A stretch of DNA of 64,000 nt from Aureitalea marina. Lineage in GTDB: Bacteria; Bacteroidota; Bacteroidia; Flavobacteriales; Flavobacteriaceae. The DNA is taken from the NCBI RefSeq assembly GCF_002943755.1, contig NZ_MQUB01000001.1:1042501-1106500 (forward strand). The letters are read 5' to 3'. Of the stretch, positions 16,897 through 25,666 are shown piece by piece. How positions within the stretch are numbered: the first letter of the stretch is position 1; each line of letters begins with the position of its first letter. Position numbers and translations under genes: made by a program. The notes beneath the pieces are model-generated. The model saw nothing but the letters and a program-made list of their open reading frames with translations, did not search any database and had not been told where the DNA came from.

Positions 16897-17187
16897 ATGT
16901 CAAATCAGCTGAAGATCAAGCTTTCCGTGGCGGATCGAGTTTATCCGCTTACCATCAACCCGGACCAGGAAGAAGGGTTAAGGAAGGCCGCCAAAAAGAT
17001 AGAGGCTATGATCAAGCGGTTTGAAGAAAGCTATGCCGTAAGGGATAAGCAGGATGTTTTGGCCATGTGTGCCTTACAGTTTGCAGCCCAGGTAGAGCAA
17101 AAGGTCATCGATAGTGATAATGATCAGGTAGATGTGGAAAAGCGCCTACAAGCGCTGAACCAGTATCTAACTGAAGAGTTATCATAA
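16897..17187 (+). CDS. zapA: Cell division protein ZapA
   Basis: A 96-residue cytoplasmic protein. LKIKLSVADRVYPLTINPDQEEGLRKAAKKI is the ZapA N-terminal domain and the second half is the helical dimerisation region (DVLAMCALQFAAQVEQ). ZapA bundles FtsZ filaments at the Z ring. Length is normal. It is the second gene of the operon after the coiled-coil protein and is followed within 30 bases by the 6S-like RNA. The same zapA-6S order is known in gammaproteobacteria. Confidence 0.88.
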   Translation: MSNQLKIKLSVADRVYPLTINPDQEEGLRKAAKKIEAMIKRFEESYAVRDKQDVLAMCALQFAAQVEQKVIDSDNDQVDVEKRLQALNQYLTEELS

Positions 17188-17216
17188 CGTTCTTTAGACA
17201 TACAAAAAAGGTTACT

Positions 17217-17400
17217 GCCTACGTTAATACACATTTTTGGTAAACTCAACACGAATTCTTTAAAAAGGGTGAGTCGTTGTTGTAAAAGCGCGCCGTTACC
17301 GGTTTCAATCGGTTGGACGGATTCTTGATCAGCACGTTAATCCTAAACTTGTTTTTAAGGAGTTTATTCAAAATTACCCTATTAACGTAGGCTTTTTTTT
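17217..17400 (+). ncRNA. ssrS: 6S-like RNA between zapA and rny
   Basis: This gene-free stretch folds into a long rod. GCCTACGTTAATA (17217-17229) pairs perfectly with TATTAACGTAGGC (17380-17392). Inside it, TAAACTC (17241-17247) pairs with GAGTTTA (17360-17366) and TTAAAAA (17260-17266) pairs with TTTTTAA (17352-17358). An apical hairpin pairs CCGT/ACGG and ACCG/CGGT (17293-17320). The closing helix is followed by eight Ts. Length (~184 nt), nested helices separated by bulges, a large central loop and position after zapA all match 6S RNA, the RNA polymerase decoy. No clear promoter lies just upstream, so it may be processed from the zapA transcript. The identity is inferred from structure and synteny, not from a covariance search. 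Confidence 0.7.
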
Positions 17401-17417
17401 ATTTATACATACCAGTT

Positions 17418-18983
17418 ATGGACAATATAATTACCATCGTAATAGTGGGAGTCGTAGCTCTGATCGCAGGCTTCCTCATCGCCAAGATGCTGGAAAAGAA
17501 CAATGCATCACAGGTTGTTCGTTCTGCTAAGAAAGAATCCAATGCCATCTTAAAAGAGGCTAATACTGAGGCGGAAGCGATCAAAAAGGACAAGATCCTG
17601 CAGGCCAAGGAAAGGTTTATCGAACTAAAGGCTGAACATGAAAAGGTGATCACGGCCCGAGACAAGAAAATTGCAGAGGCGGAAAAACGCACCAGGGACA
17701 AAGAGTCCAAAGTGTCGAGCGAATTGGCACGGAACAAGAAATTAAATGGCAATCTCGAACAAAAGTTGTCGGAATATGATAACCGTATGGCTATCCTGGA
17801 CAAGAAGAAGTCCGAGGTAGAGAAACTTCACCGTTCTCAGATCGAGCAATTAGAGGTTATCTCCAGTTTGTCTGCAGAAGACGCAAAAGCTCAATTATTG
17901 GAGAGCTTAAAAGAGGAGGCCAAGACAGACGCCATGGCGTTCATCCAGCAATCCGTGGAAGAATCCAAACTCACGGCTCAGCAAGAGGCCAGGAAGATCG
18001 TGATCAACACTATCCAGCGGATTGGAACAGAAGAAGCCATAGAGAACTGTGTCTCCGTGTTCAACCTGGAAAGTGATGATGTAAAAGGACGGATCATTGG
18101 ACGAGAGGGACGAAATATTCGTGCGATCGAAGCGGCCACCGGAGTGGAGATCATCGTTGATGACACACCAGAAGCGATTATCCTGTCTTGTTTCGATTCA
18201 GTAAGAAGAGAGATTGCCCGTTTATCCATGCACAAATTGGTGACCGATGGACGAATTCACCCGGCCAGGATAGAAGAGGTCGTCAGAAAGACCCGCAAGC
18301 AGATCGAAGAGGAGATCATCGAGGTTGGTAAACGAACGGTCATTGACCTTGGTATCCACGGTCTTCATCCGGAACTCATCAAGGCGGTCGGACGGATGCG
18401 CTATCGTTCGTCATATGGCCAGAACCTGTTACACCACTCCCGTGAGGTGGCACGTCTTTGTGGTACCATGGCATCGGAATTAGGCCTGAACGCCAAACTG
18501 GCGAAACGGGCGGGTCTGTTGCACGATATTGGTAAGGTGCCGGAAAAAGAAACCGAAACACCCCATGCCATTTTAGGTATGCAGTGGGCCGAGAAATACG
18601 GTGAGAAACCGGAAGTCTGTAATGCCATTGGAGCTCACCACGATGAAATCGAAATGAACAGTCTTCTTTCGCCTATTGTCCAGGTGTGCGACGCCATAAG
18701 CGGAGCCAGACCAGGAGCCCGAAGACAGGTCTTAGACTCATATATTCAGCGGCTTAAAGATCTTGAAAACATCGCCTTTGGCTTTAATGGGGTGAATAAA
18801 GCCTATGCTATTCAGGCCGGGCGCGAATTACGCGTTATGGTAGAAAGTGAAAAGGTGAGCGACGAGAAGGCCGCTCAACTATCCTTCGAGATCTCCCAAA
18901 AGATCCAAACAGATATGACCTATCCGGGACAAGTGAAGGTCACGGTTATCCGAGAGACTCGAGCTGTCAACATTGCCAAGTAA
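17418..18983 (+). CDS. rny: Ribonuclease Y
   Basis: A 521-residue membrane-anchored endoribonuclease that starts mRNA decay. It has an N-terminal transmembrane helix (residues 4-23), a long charged coiled coil (~25-200), a KH domain with [15 protein letters not shown] near residue 223, and an HD domain with [11 protein letters not shown] and the metal-binding HD pair in LLHDIGKV near residue 369. Length and order are normal. The ATG lies 17 bases after the T-run that ends the 6S-like RNA. A strong hairpin ends the gene. Confidence 0.93.
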   Translation: MDNIITIVIVGVVALIAGFLIAKMLEKNNASQVVRSAKKESNAILKEANTEAEAIKKDKILQAKERFIELKAEHEKVITARDKKIAEAEKRTRDKESKVSSELARNKKLNGNLEQKLSEYDNRMAILDKKKSEVEKLHRSQIEQLEVISSLSAEDAKAQLLESLKEEAKTDAMAFIQQSVEESKLTAQQEARKIVINTIQRIGTEEAIENCVSVFNLESDDVKGRIIGREGRNIRAIEAATGVEIIVDDTPEAIILSCFDSVRREIARLSMHKLVTDGRIHPARIEEVVRKTRKQIEEEIIEVGKRTVIDLGIHGLHPELIKAVGRMRYRSSYGQNLLHHSREVARLCGTMASELGLNAKLAKRAGLLHDIGKVPEKETETPHAILGMQWAEKYGEKPEVCNAIGAHHDEIEMNSLLSPIVQVCDAISGARPGARRQVLDSYIQRLKDLENIAFGFNGVNKAYAIQAGRELRVMVESEKVSDEKAAQLSFEISQKIQTDMTYPGQVKVTVIRETRAVNIAK

Positions 18984-18986
18984 AAT

Positions 18987-19014
18987 AAAAGCCTCCTAAT
19001 TGGAGGCTTTTTTT
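18987..19014. terminator. Bidirectional intrinsic terminator between rny and the aldo/keto reductase
   Basis: AAAAGCCTCC and GGAGGCTTTT form a perfect stem with a short AT loop, followed by Ts on the plus strand and on the minus strand. It lies between two convergent genes. Confidence 0.9.
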
Positions 19015-19960
19015 ATTCATCGTAGATGTTTTGGTAACCACTGCCGGGCATTTCAAAGAACTTCCCGTCAATAAACCTGAAGTGTTTATCTAAAGCTGCA
19101 ATATCTGCCATGTCTGTCTTATCCAGTGCAATCTCTGCTGCCTCTAAGTTAGAGCGCATATGGACAGGATTGGTCGATTTGGGAATGGCGGAACTACCCC
19201 TGGCGGCATGCCAGCCAATGAGGACTTGCGCCGGAGAAATCCCGTGTTTCTCAGCAATTTGACCGATAGTCGGTATATCGAATAGATTAGGCTCATTGTC
19301 TGCCTTCATGGCATCCGGACGATCTCCAGATCCTAAGGGTGAATAGGCTGTAAGGATGATGCCATTTTTGTCGCAATATTCCTTTAATGCATTTTGTTGT
19401 AGCAGTGGGTGCAATTCTACCTGATTAACTTCCGGGATGATCTCTGCCTTGGAATTGAGATCTTCTAGCTTCTTTTGACTAAAATTTGACACCCCTATGT
19501 GCCGGGTGAGGCCTTTGGCATGCGCCTTTTCCATTTCTTGCCAGGTGGTGATCAGAGGAACTTCATTCAAACTCCTGTAATCCTCCGGCTTGGACGGAAA
19601 TCCAATTCCTTTTTGAAAGGCAACCGGCCAGTGGATCAGATAAAGGTCCAGATAGTCCAATTGTAATTTATCCAATGACTCTGATAAAGCAGGCAGTACG
19701 TCTTCTGAAGCATGTGCATCGTTCCAGAGTTTGGATGTGATGAACAGATCCTCCCGTTTTACATTGCCCTCGGCGAATATTTCCTGCAGGGCTTCTCCGA
19801 TCTCATTCTCATTCTGATAGACAGCGGCTGTGTCGATATGCCGATAACCGGCATTGACCGCATCCTTAACAGCTTGCTTAACAGTTTCACCTGTAGCTTT
19901 CCAGGTTCCCAGACCAATGGCATGAGCCTGGTCTCCATTCTTAAATTTTATCGTTTTCAT
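19013..19960 (-). CDS. Aldo/keto reductase
   Basis: A 315-residue AKR-fold NAD(P)H-dependent oxidoreductase. The catalytic tetrad is present: Asp in RHIDTAAVYQNE, the Tyr of the same segment, Lys in FITSKLW, and His in LIHWPV. The C-terminal IPKSTNPVHMRSNL binds the cofactor phosphate. The length and RFIDGKF tail fit the AKR superfamily broadly; the physiological aldehyde or ketone is unknown. It is a single gene convergent with rny and followed upstream by xerD in the same orientation. Confidence 0.87.
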   Translation of the reverse strand: MKTIKFKNGDQAHAIGLGTWKATGETVKQAVKDAVNAGYRHIDTAAVYQNENEIGEALQEIFAEGNVKREDLFITSKLWNDAHASEDVLPALSESLDKLQLDYLDLYLIHWPVAFQKGIGFPSKPEDYRSLNEVPLITTWQEMEKAHAKGLTRHIGVSNFSQKKLEDLNSKAEIIPEVNQVELHPLLQQNALKEYCDKNGIILTAYSPLGSGDRPDAMKADNEPNLFDIPTIGQIAEKHGISPAQVLIGWHAARGSSAIPKSTNPVHMRSNLEAAEIALDKTDMADIAALDKHFRFIDGKFFEMPGSGYQNIYDE

Positions 19961-19993
19961 AGTTGATTTAATGAAATTTGAAGATAGCTAATC

Positions 19994-20896
19994 CTAGCTA
20001 GATTTCCGAGGATGAAAACGGTTGATCACTTCGGTCAGATAGGTGGTGTCGATATGGGTGTATATCTCGGTGGTAGTGATACTTTCATGACCCAGCATCT
20101 GCTGGATTGCTCTCAAGTCTGCACCATTTTCCAACAAATGCGTGGCAAAACTATGTCGAAAAGTGTGTGGACTTATGGTCTTGTCGATACCTGCTCTCTC
20201 TGCCAATTGCCTGGTCAGGGTGAAGATCATGGCCCTGCTTAAACCTTTTCCTCTCCTGTTGAGGAATAAGGTGTCGCTATAGCCGGGATCGATCTGTTGA
20301 TGAACCCTCACCTGATCCTGATAGATCTTCACATATTTGATGGTGTTGGGTCCAATTGGAACCAGGCGTTCTTTATTACCCTTACCACTAACTTTGATGA
20401 AGCCTTCCTCGAAGAACAAATCTGAAATCCTCAATTGAGTCAATTCGGATACACGCAGGCCGCATCCATAGAGCAGTTCCATGATAGCCCGATTGCGTTC
20501 ACCTTGTGGATGGCTCAGATCGATGGCCGCTATTAGTCTGTCAATCTCACCGGTGCTGAGGGTTTTAGGTAATTTTCTACCTACACGAGCACTTTCAATA
20601 AGCTCGATAGGATTATCTTTTCTATAGCCTTCAAAGACGAGGTAAGAAAAAAAACCCCGTAGGGAGGAAAGTAAGCGGTTCTGAGACCTTGGACTAAGTT
20701 CTGAGGCAGAATTCCTGACGAATTGAGTCAGGTTTTCCTGGTCAATGCTCAGTGGAACCTGGCCAGAAGAAAGATGCTCAGACCAGACCATTAATCGATT
20801 AAGATCCTGCTCGTAACTGCTAATGGAATTGTCTGAAAGCCCGCGTTCGATGCGACAGTATTGCAAATAATCGGTTATAGCGTTTTGCCAGTTCAA
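19994..20896 (-). CDS. xerD: Site-specific tyrosine recombinase XerD
   Basis: A 300-residue tyrosine recombinase. The N-terminal SAM-like DNA-binding domain (to ~105) has YLQYCRIERGLSDNSI. The catalytic domain carries the full R-K-H-R-H-Y set: GCGLRVSELTQL, VSGKGNKERLVP, PHTFRHSFATHLLENGAD, LGHESITTTEIYTHI. Length and motifs match XerD, which with XerC resolves chromosome dimers at dif. It starts with TTG (20896). No dif-like site was recognised nearby. The position close to aroQ, on opposite strands, is the usual flavobacterial one, but here three barrel genes separate them. Confidence 0.9.
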   Translation of the reverse strand: MNWQNAITDYLQYCRIERGLSDNSISSYEQDLNRLMVWSEHLSSGQVPLSIDQENLTQFVRNSASELSPRSQNRLLSSLRGFFSYLVFEGYRKDNPIELIESARVGRKLPKTLSTGEIDRLIAAIDLSHPQGERNRAIMELLYGCGLRVSELTQLRISDLFFEEGFIKVSGKGNKERLVPIGPNTIKYVKIYQDQVRVHQQIDPGYSDTLFLNRRGKGLSRAMIFTLTRQLAERAGIDKTISPHTFRHSFATHLLENGADLRAIQQMLGHESITTTEIYTHIDTTYLTEVINRFHPRKSS

Positions 20897-20978
20897 TTGA
20901 AAGTTCGATTTTCAGGCTAAAATTAACCAATCGAAAATATCCTTGACGGTATTTTCGTTATTCAATCAAATCTTCATC

Positions 20979-21536
20979 ATGAAAAAACAAATTGTTATTG
21001 TAATTGCTATCGCATTGCTGCCATTTACCGGCATGGCTCAAGGTCTGGACCTAGGAATCAAAGCTGGGTTAAATTTCGCTACACTATCCGACGCGGCAGG
21101 TCTGGATAATAAGACGGGATTTGTAGGAGGTGTTTTCCTGGGAGCAAAATTCAGCGAAAAATTAGGTATACAAGCAGACTTGCTCTATTCGCAACAGGGG
21201 GCGGAGCTGGATCTGGGTAGTTTTGACCTGGATTATATCAATATACCGGCAGTGATCAAATACTATCCGGTAAAAGCCTTTAATATTCATTTTGGGCCCC
21301 AATTTGGCTTTCTGGTGAATGATGACACTCAGGTGATCGTCAACGAGATCATCAATGATTTCAAGGTAAACGATTTCGATTTCTCTGGAGTAGTGGGGGT
21401 AGGTGTCAATTTGCCTTTTGGTCTGCGTCTTGAAGGACGTTATATTTTTGGAATTTCCGAAGTGCCTTCCGGCCCAGTCTACAACAACAGCAGAAACCAG
21501 ACCTTTCAGTTATCTGCCGGAATTTCCTTGTTGTAG
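20979..21536 (+). CDS. Outer-membrane beta-barrel protein (OMP_b-brl_2/PorT-like)
   Basis: A 185-residue exported protein with signal peptide MKKQIVIVIAIALLPFTGMA, then GLDLGIKAGLNFATLSD and GFVGGVFLGAKFSEKLGIQ, the hallmark of the small eight-strand barrel family. The last strand is FQLSAGISLL. The ATG at 20979 was chosen because the earlier frame start at 20943 adds 12 residues before a clean signal peptide. It is the first of three barrel genes between xerD and aroQ. Function unknown. Confidence 0.8.
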   Translation: MKKQIVIVIAIALLPFTGMAQGLDLGIKAGLNFATLSDAAGLDNKTGFVGGVFLGAKFSEKLGIQADLLYSQQGAELDLGSFDLDYINIPAVIKYYPVKAFNIHFGPQFGFLVNDDTQVIVNEIINDFKVNDFDFSGVVGVGVNLPFGLRLEGRYIFGISEVPSGPVYNNSRNQTFQLSAGISLL

Positions 21537-21581
21537 TTCTTCATTATGTCTATCTTGGAGGTACAACCAAAATAGATCATT

Positions 21582-22103
21582 ATGAAAAAAGTTTTACTTC
21601 TATCCCTGTTCGTACTGTTAGGACAAGGATTATTTGCGCAAGGATTTCAGATTAGTGTTAACGGTGGATTACCAGTCGGTAATGCTTCGGATTTTGCTGA
21701 TTTTGCCATCAATGTAGATGCTGCCTATCTATTTGAAGCAGGTTACGAGTTTTCTGCAGGTCCTGTGATAGGATATTCACACTCCTTTGTAGATTTTACC
21801 CAAACAGTAGGACCGATAACAATCGATTTAGACGACGTTCAATTTATACCCCTAGCGGCCAGGGGTTCCTGGAATTTTGCGGATGCCTGGACTTTCCAGG
21901 GAGATGTAGGATATGCCATCGGCGTGAACGATGGTAACGATGGTGGCTTCTATTACAGCCCAAGAATAATGTACTGGGTTTCACCTATAATTGGCATTGC
22001 TGCCGCCTATCGCGGTGTAGCAGTGTCAAACGGTGGTTGGAATATGCTCACACTTGGAGTAGAATTCAATCTAGGAGGCACTTCTAGTGCGGATGTCGAA
22101 TAA
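21582..22103 (+). CDS. Small outer-membrane beta-barrel protein, tandem copy A
   Basis: A 173-residue exported barrel protein with signal peptide MKKVLLLSLFVLLGQGLFAQ. It is a clear paralogue of the next gene: both share GGxPVGxAxDFAxFAI, GYSHSF, DDVQFIP, VGYAIGxNDGNDGGFYY and a terminal DVE. The acidic tail is unusual for a barrel, which normally ends in an aromatic residue. Function unknown. Spacing of 45 bases after the first barrel gene suggests co-transcription. Confidence 0.75.
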   Translation: MKKVLLLSLFVLLGQGLFAQGFQISVNGGLPVGNASDFADFAINVDAAYLFEAGYEFSAGPVIGYSHSFVDFTQTVGPITIDLDDVQFIPLAARGSWNFADAWTFQGDVGYAIGVNDGNDGGFYYSPRIMYWVSPIIGIAAAYRGVAVSNGGWNMLTLGVEFNLGGTSSADVE

Positions 22104-22227
22104 CTGATTTCGGTCATATCCCAGCATTTTTTTGGTTAATAAGTTTGTTAAAATAGGGCAATTGACCTATTGAGTTGAGAGTCAATTTCTAAGTAGTTTT
22201 AATGTAGTTAACCAATACCTTATTATA

Positions 22228-22746
22228 ATGAGAAAATTATGGATTTTTGCGGTTGTGGCCCTCTTCGGTCTAGCCGCGCAAGCTCAAGGCCATTTCAATG
22301 CTGGACTCAGTGGAGGGATACCTGTAGGTGATGCAGGTGACTTTGCTACGTTCGCCATTGCGGTAGATCTCGGTTATCTTTTTGAGATAAATGATAGTTT
22401 CGAGGCAGGTGTTGCCACTGGTTATTCGCATTCGTTCGGTGATGATGTAGAAATCGCAGGGTTCACCGTAGAAGTTGATGATGTTCAGTTCATTCCAATA
22501 GCGGCTGCGGCAAGATTTGACGTTGCGCCGAGCTTTACTTTAGGTGCGGATGTGGGTTACGCCATTGGTATAAACGATGGTAACGATGGAGGCTTTTATT
22601 ATGTCCCAAGTGCGACCTATAACGTAAATGAATCTTGGGGAATAATGGGTGCATTCAGAGGAATTTCCAAAGATGGAGGCTCCTGGAATCTGATCACACT
22701 AGGGGCTGTTTATACTTTTGGAGCTGGCAGTTCTGACGTAGAATAG
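22228..22746 (+). CDS. Small outer-membrane beta-barrel protein, tandem copy B
   Basis: A 172-residue exported protein with signal peptide MRKLWIFAVVALFGLAAQAQ, paralogous to the gene before it along its whole length (shared NDGNDGGFYY core and SSxDVE end). The two differ mainly in the loop after GYSHSF. The 124-base gap before it holds no clear promoter. A strong terminator follows. Function unknown. Confidence 0.75.
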   Translation: MRKLWIFAVVALFGLAAQAQGHFNAGLSGGIPVGDAGDFATFAIAVDLGYLFEINDSFEAGVATGYSHSFGDDVEIAGFTVEVDDVQFIPIAAAARFDVAPSFTLGADVGYAIGINDGNDGGFYYVPSATYNVNESWGIMGAFRGISKDGGSWNLITLGAVYTFGAGSSDVE

Positions 22747-22772
22747 ACCTTAAGACAAATTGAATTATTCTG

Positions 22773-22795
22773 GGGGCGATTTCGCCCCTTTTTTT
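22773..22795 (+). terminator. Intrinsic terminator after the barrel genes
   Basis: GGGGCG and CGCCCC form a six-pair stem with loop ATTT, followed by seven Ts. It closes the three-barrel unit. Confidence 0.88.
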
Positions 22796-22799
22796 AGCT

Positions 22800-22807
22800 T
22801 AACTTTG
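22800..22807 (+). promoter_or_regulatory. Promoter -7 element of aroQ
   Basis: TAACTTTG fits TAnnTTTG and lies just beyond the upstream terminator. Transcription would begin near 22813, 20 bases before the aroQ ATG. A clear -33 TTG is not seen. Confidence 0.5.
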
Positions 22808-22832
22808 AATACCTAATCATAGCTTACGAAAT

Positions 22833-23249
22833 ATGCGGATAATCATCATTAACGGCCCTAACCTAAATCTGCTTGGCAAGCGGGAGACTGATATCTATGG
22901 TGATCTATCATTCAATGAATTCTTCCAAGCCCTGCAAGAAGAATATCCGCAAGTTCAACTCAGTTCGTATCAATCCAATATAGAAGGAGAGTTGATCGAT
23001 AAACTTCATGAAGTTGGGTTTGATTGCGATGGAATTATTCTCAATGCAGCCGCCTATACCCATACCTCTATTGGGCTAGGAGATGCGGTCAAGGCGATTT
23101 CATGTCCGGTAGTGGAAGTGCATATCTCCAATACCATGCAACGGGAAGAGTTCAGGCATCAATCTTATATCTCTTCTGGTGCTCGAGGGGTTATCTTAGG
23201 ATTCGGGATGCAGAGCTACGAATTGGCTCTCCAAAGTTTTCTAAAATAA
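22833..23249 (+). CDS. aroQ: Type II 3-dehydroquinate dehydratase
   Basis: A 138-residue shikimate-pathway enzyme that dehydrates 3-dehydroquinate. Type II motifs are all present: INGPNLNLLGKRETDIYG (with the catalytic Tyr), NAAAYTHTSIGLGDAV, and EVHISN with the active-site His. Length is normal for the dodecameric class. It is transcribed alone. Confidence 0.92.
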   Translation: MRIIIINGPNLNLLGKRETDIYGDLSFNEFFQALQEEYPQVQLSSYQSNIEGELIDKLHEVGFDCDGIILNAAAYTHTSIGLGDAVKAISCPVVEVHISNTMQREEFRHQSYISSGARGVILGFGMQSYELALQSFLK

Positions 23250-23272
23250 AAAAGCACCCCGTTTTGGAGCGC
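23247..23272 (-). terminator. Intrinsic terminator of lpd (minus strand)
   Basis: Read on the minus strand, GCGCTCC pairs with GGGGTGC through two G-U wobbles and is followed by a T-run. On the plus strand two of those pairs become mismatches, so it should work mainly for lpd. Confidence 0.65.
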
Positions 23273-23294
23273 TTTCTTTAATCCTATTAATTTT

Positions 23295-24671
23295 CTACAG
23301 GTGGATGACCTCGTCGTAGGCATCGGCTACGGCTTCCATCACGGCCTCACTCATGGTGGGGTGAGGGTGAATTGCCTTCAATACTTCATGACCTGTAGTC
23401 TCTAGTTTTCTCGCTACGACCGCCTCAGCGATCATATCCGTAACACCAGCTCCTATCATATGACAACCTAGCCATTCTCCGTACTTGGCGTCGAAAATGA
23501 CTTTCACAAATCCGTCTTTGTTACCGGAGGCACTAGCCTTACCACTGGCAGAGAAAGGAAACTTCCCAACCTTGATGTCAAAACCGGCTTCCTTGGCCTG
23601 GGCTTCTGTCATCCCCACACTAGCGATCTCGGGCGAAGTATAGGTACAACCGGGGATGTTACCGTAATCGATTGGCTCTACATGCATGCCAGCGATCTTT
23701 TCTACACAGGCGATTCCTTCGGCGGAGGCCACGTGAGCAAGCGCAGGGCCATGTACAATATCTCCTATGGCGTAGTAACCTGGGATATTGGTCTGATACC
23801 AATCGTTCACTATGATCTTGCCCTTATCGGTAACTATGCCGACATCCTCTAATCCGATATTCTCTAGGTTTGAGGTAATACCTACCGCGGAAAGGACCAC
23901 ATCGGCTTCCAGGATCTCTTCTCCTTTTTTGGTTTTAACCGTAGCCTTCACCTTGTCTCCTGAAGTATCGACAGATTCTACAGAGGAATTGGTCATAACC
24001 TTGATTCCGGATTTCTTAAAGATGCGTTCAAACTGTTTAGAGACTTCTTCGTCTTCTACAGGAACCAGTCTTGGCAGAAATTCTACTATGGTTACATCAG
24101 TACCCATACTGTTGTAGAAGTTTGAAAACTCCACACCAATTGCTCCGCTTCCAACGACTATCATACTTTCTGGCTGCTCCGGCAATGTCATTGCCTCCCG
24201 ATATCCGATCACTTTCTTTCCATCCTGTGGCAAGTTTGGTAATTCCCTGGAACGAGCACCTGTAGCGATCACGATATGATCTGCGCTGTACTCCGTACCA
24301 TCAACTTCCACCTTTTTACCAGGCTTGAGTTTACCATAACCATTGATCACATCGATCTTGTTCTTCTTCATCAGGAATTGAACCCCTTTGCTCATACCAT
24401 CGGCTACACCACGACTGCGATCCACTACCTTGCCAAAGTCCTTATCGGCACCTTCTACGGTCAAACCATAGTCCTCAGCATGTTTCAAGTATTCGAAAAC
24501 CTGGGCACTTTTAAGCAAGGCCTTGGTTGGGATACAACCCCAGTTGAGGCAAACCCCTCCCAGACTTTCCTTTTCGATGATTGCTGTTTTCAAACCTAAT
24601 TGTGAGGCTCGGATGGCCGCCACATAACCTCCGGGTCCACTGCCCAGAACGATCATATCGTATTTGCTCAT
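23295..24671 (-). CDS. lpd: Dihydrolipoyl dehydrogenase
   Basis: A 458-residue FAD disulfide reductase, the E3 subunit of 2-oxoacid dehydrogenase complexes and the glycine cleavage system. FAD motif GSGPGGYVAA (10-19), redox pair C41/C46 in GGVCLNWGCIPTK, NAD motif VVGSGAIGVEFSN, and the C-terminal active-site HPHPTMSEAV are intact. No E1 or E2 genes adjoin it. A gcvT gene lies elsewhere in the window at 57-58 kb. Confidence 0.93.
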   Translation of the reverse strand: MSKYDMIVLGSGPGGYVAAIRASQLGLKTAIIEKESLGGVCLNWGCIPTKALLKSAQVFEYLKHAEDYGLTVEGADKDFGKVVDRSRGVADGMSKGVQFLMKKNKIDVINGYGKLKPGKKVEVDGTEYSADHIVIATGARSRELPNLPQDGKKVIGYREAMTLPEQPESMIVVGSGAIGVEFSNFYNSMGTDVTIVEFLPRLVPVEDEEVSKQFERIFKKSGIKVMTNSSVESVDTSGDKVKATVKTKKGEEILEADVVLSAVGITSNLENIGLEDVGIVTDKGKIIVNDWYQTNIPGYYAIGDIVHGPALAHVASAEGIACVEKIAGMHVEPIDYGNIPGCTYTSPEIASVGMTEAQAKEAGFDIKVGKFPFSASGKASASGNKDGFVKVIFDAKYGEWLGCHMIGAGVTDMIAEAVVARKLETTGHEVLKAIHPHPTMSEAVMEAVADAYDEVIHL

Positions 24672-24770
24672 TGCGCTAATTGACTAGGGTTAAATTCGAG
24701 CCACGAAATTACGGAATATTCAGGTAATCCTGAAGTCAAAATCTAATTATCCTGAGGGCCATGAAATGCC

Positions 24771-25172
24771 TTAGGATTCGGTCTTAAAATCAATCGAGAG
24801 GGAGTTTACACAGTATCGCTGACCCGTCTGTGTAGGACCATCATTAAAGACATGCCCCAGGTGACTGCCACATTGCGCACACAAGATCTCGGTCCTGATC
24901 ATTCCATGCGAAGTGTCCCTGATATATTCTACTCTTCCGGGGATGGATTCGTCAAAGGAAGGCCAGCCACAGCCACTGTCAAACTTAGAATTACTCTCAA
25001 AAAGAGGAGTCCGACAGGCTCCGCAAGAATAGGTGCCCGGCTCGGCATGAAGGTTATACTTACCCGTAAAGGGACGCTCCGTTCCTTTACCCCTCAGGAT
25101 ATGGTAGCGATCATGCCCCAATTCCTCCAACCACTGTTCTTCAGTTTTATGAATTGGATACTGTTTATTCAT
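24771..25172 (-). CDS. msrB: Peptide-methionine (R)-S-oxide reductase MsrB, cytosolic copy
   Basis: A 133-residue MsrB that reduces methionine R-sulfoxide. Zinc cysteine pairs CGAC and CAQC, the substrate region SGCGWPSFDE, GHVFNDGP, and the catalytic cysteine in RYCVNSLSIDF are all present. It has no signal peptide, so it is cytoplasmic. The ATG at 25172 lies inside the end of the upstream msrB (8-base overlap), so the two are translationally coupled. The second MsrB of the pair is a lipoprotein. Confidence 0.9.
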   Translation of the reverse strand: MNKQYPIHKTEEQWLEELGHDRYHILRGKGTERPFTGKYNLHAEPGTYSCGACRTPLFESNSKFDSGCGWPSFDESIPGRVEYIRDTSHGMIRTEILCAQCGSHLGHVFNDGPTQTGQRYCVNSLSIDFKTES

Positions 25173-25659
25173 TGCTCTCAGGTACAAATTTCAGAGCCGC
25201 TCCATTGATACAGTGACGTTTTCCAGTAGTATTTCTTGGACCGTCATTAAACACATGACCAAGATGTCCACCGCAGGTAGCGCAATGCTCCTCTGTTCGA
25301 GGATAACCGATCTTATAATCGGTAGAATAGGCCACATTGTCCTTGATCTCTCTGTCAAAGCTTGGCCATCCCGTTCCGCTGTCAAATTTATGCTCGCTTT
25401 TAAACAAGGGCGTTGCACAGGCCGCACAAACGTAAGTTCCCTGCTCGTAGTTTTTGTTCAATTCTGAGGTGAATGCTCTTTCCGTACCATCCTCTCTGAG
25501 CACATAATACTGAATGTCCGTTAGTTGGGCCCGCCATTCTTCGTCTGTTTTAGTCACTTTATAAAGTGTTTCAGACTCTTTTTCTCCTTCTTTATCCTGG
25601 GCGGGAGATTGACAGGACATCAATAACCCGCCCAGAATTAGCAATACAATTTTTTTCAT
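25165..25659 (-). CDS. msrB: Peptide-methionine (R)-S-oxide reductase MsrB, lipoprotein copy
   Basis: A 164-residue MsrB with an N-terminal lipoprotein signal (MKKIVLLILGGLLMSC, lipid cysteine 16) and a Lys/Glu-rich linker. The MsrB domain has zinc pairs CAAC and CATC, GTGWPSFD, and the catalytic cysteine in RHCINGAALKF. It should repair envelope proteins. It is in one unit with the cytosolic copy, which suggests joint induction under oxidative stress (inference). The GTGWPSF segment has Thr where the cytosolic copy has Cys. Confidence 0.9.
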   Translation of the reverse strand: MKKIVLLILGGLLMSCQSPAQDKEGEKESETLYKVTKTDEEWRAQLTDIQYYVLREDGTERAFTSELNKNYEQGTYVCAACATPLFKSEHKFDSGTGWPSFDREIKDNVAYSTDYKIGYPRTEEHCATCGGHLGHVFNDGPRNTTGKRHCINGAALKFVPESNE

Positions 25660-25666
25660 AGTTTCT

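Noticed and set aside
17399-17803. 134-residue minus-strand frame across the start of rny
   Set aside because: Ser/Leu-rich shadow of the rny coiled coil; rny is well supported.
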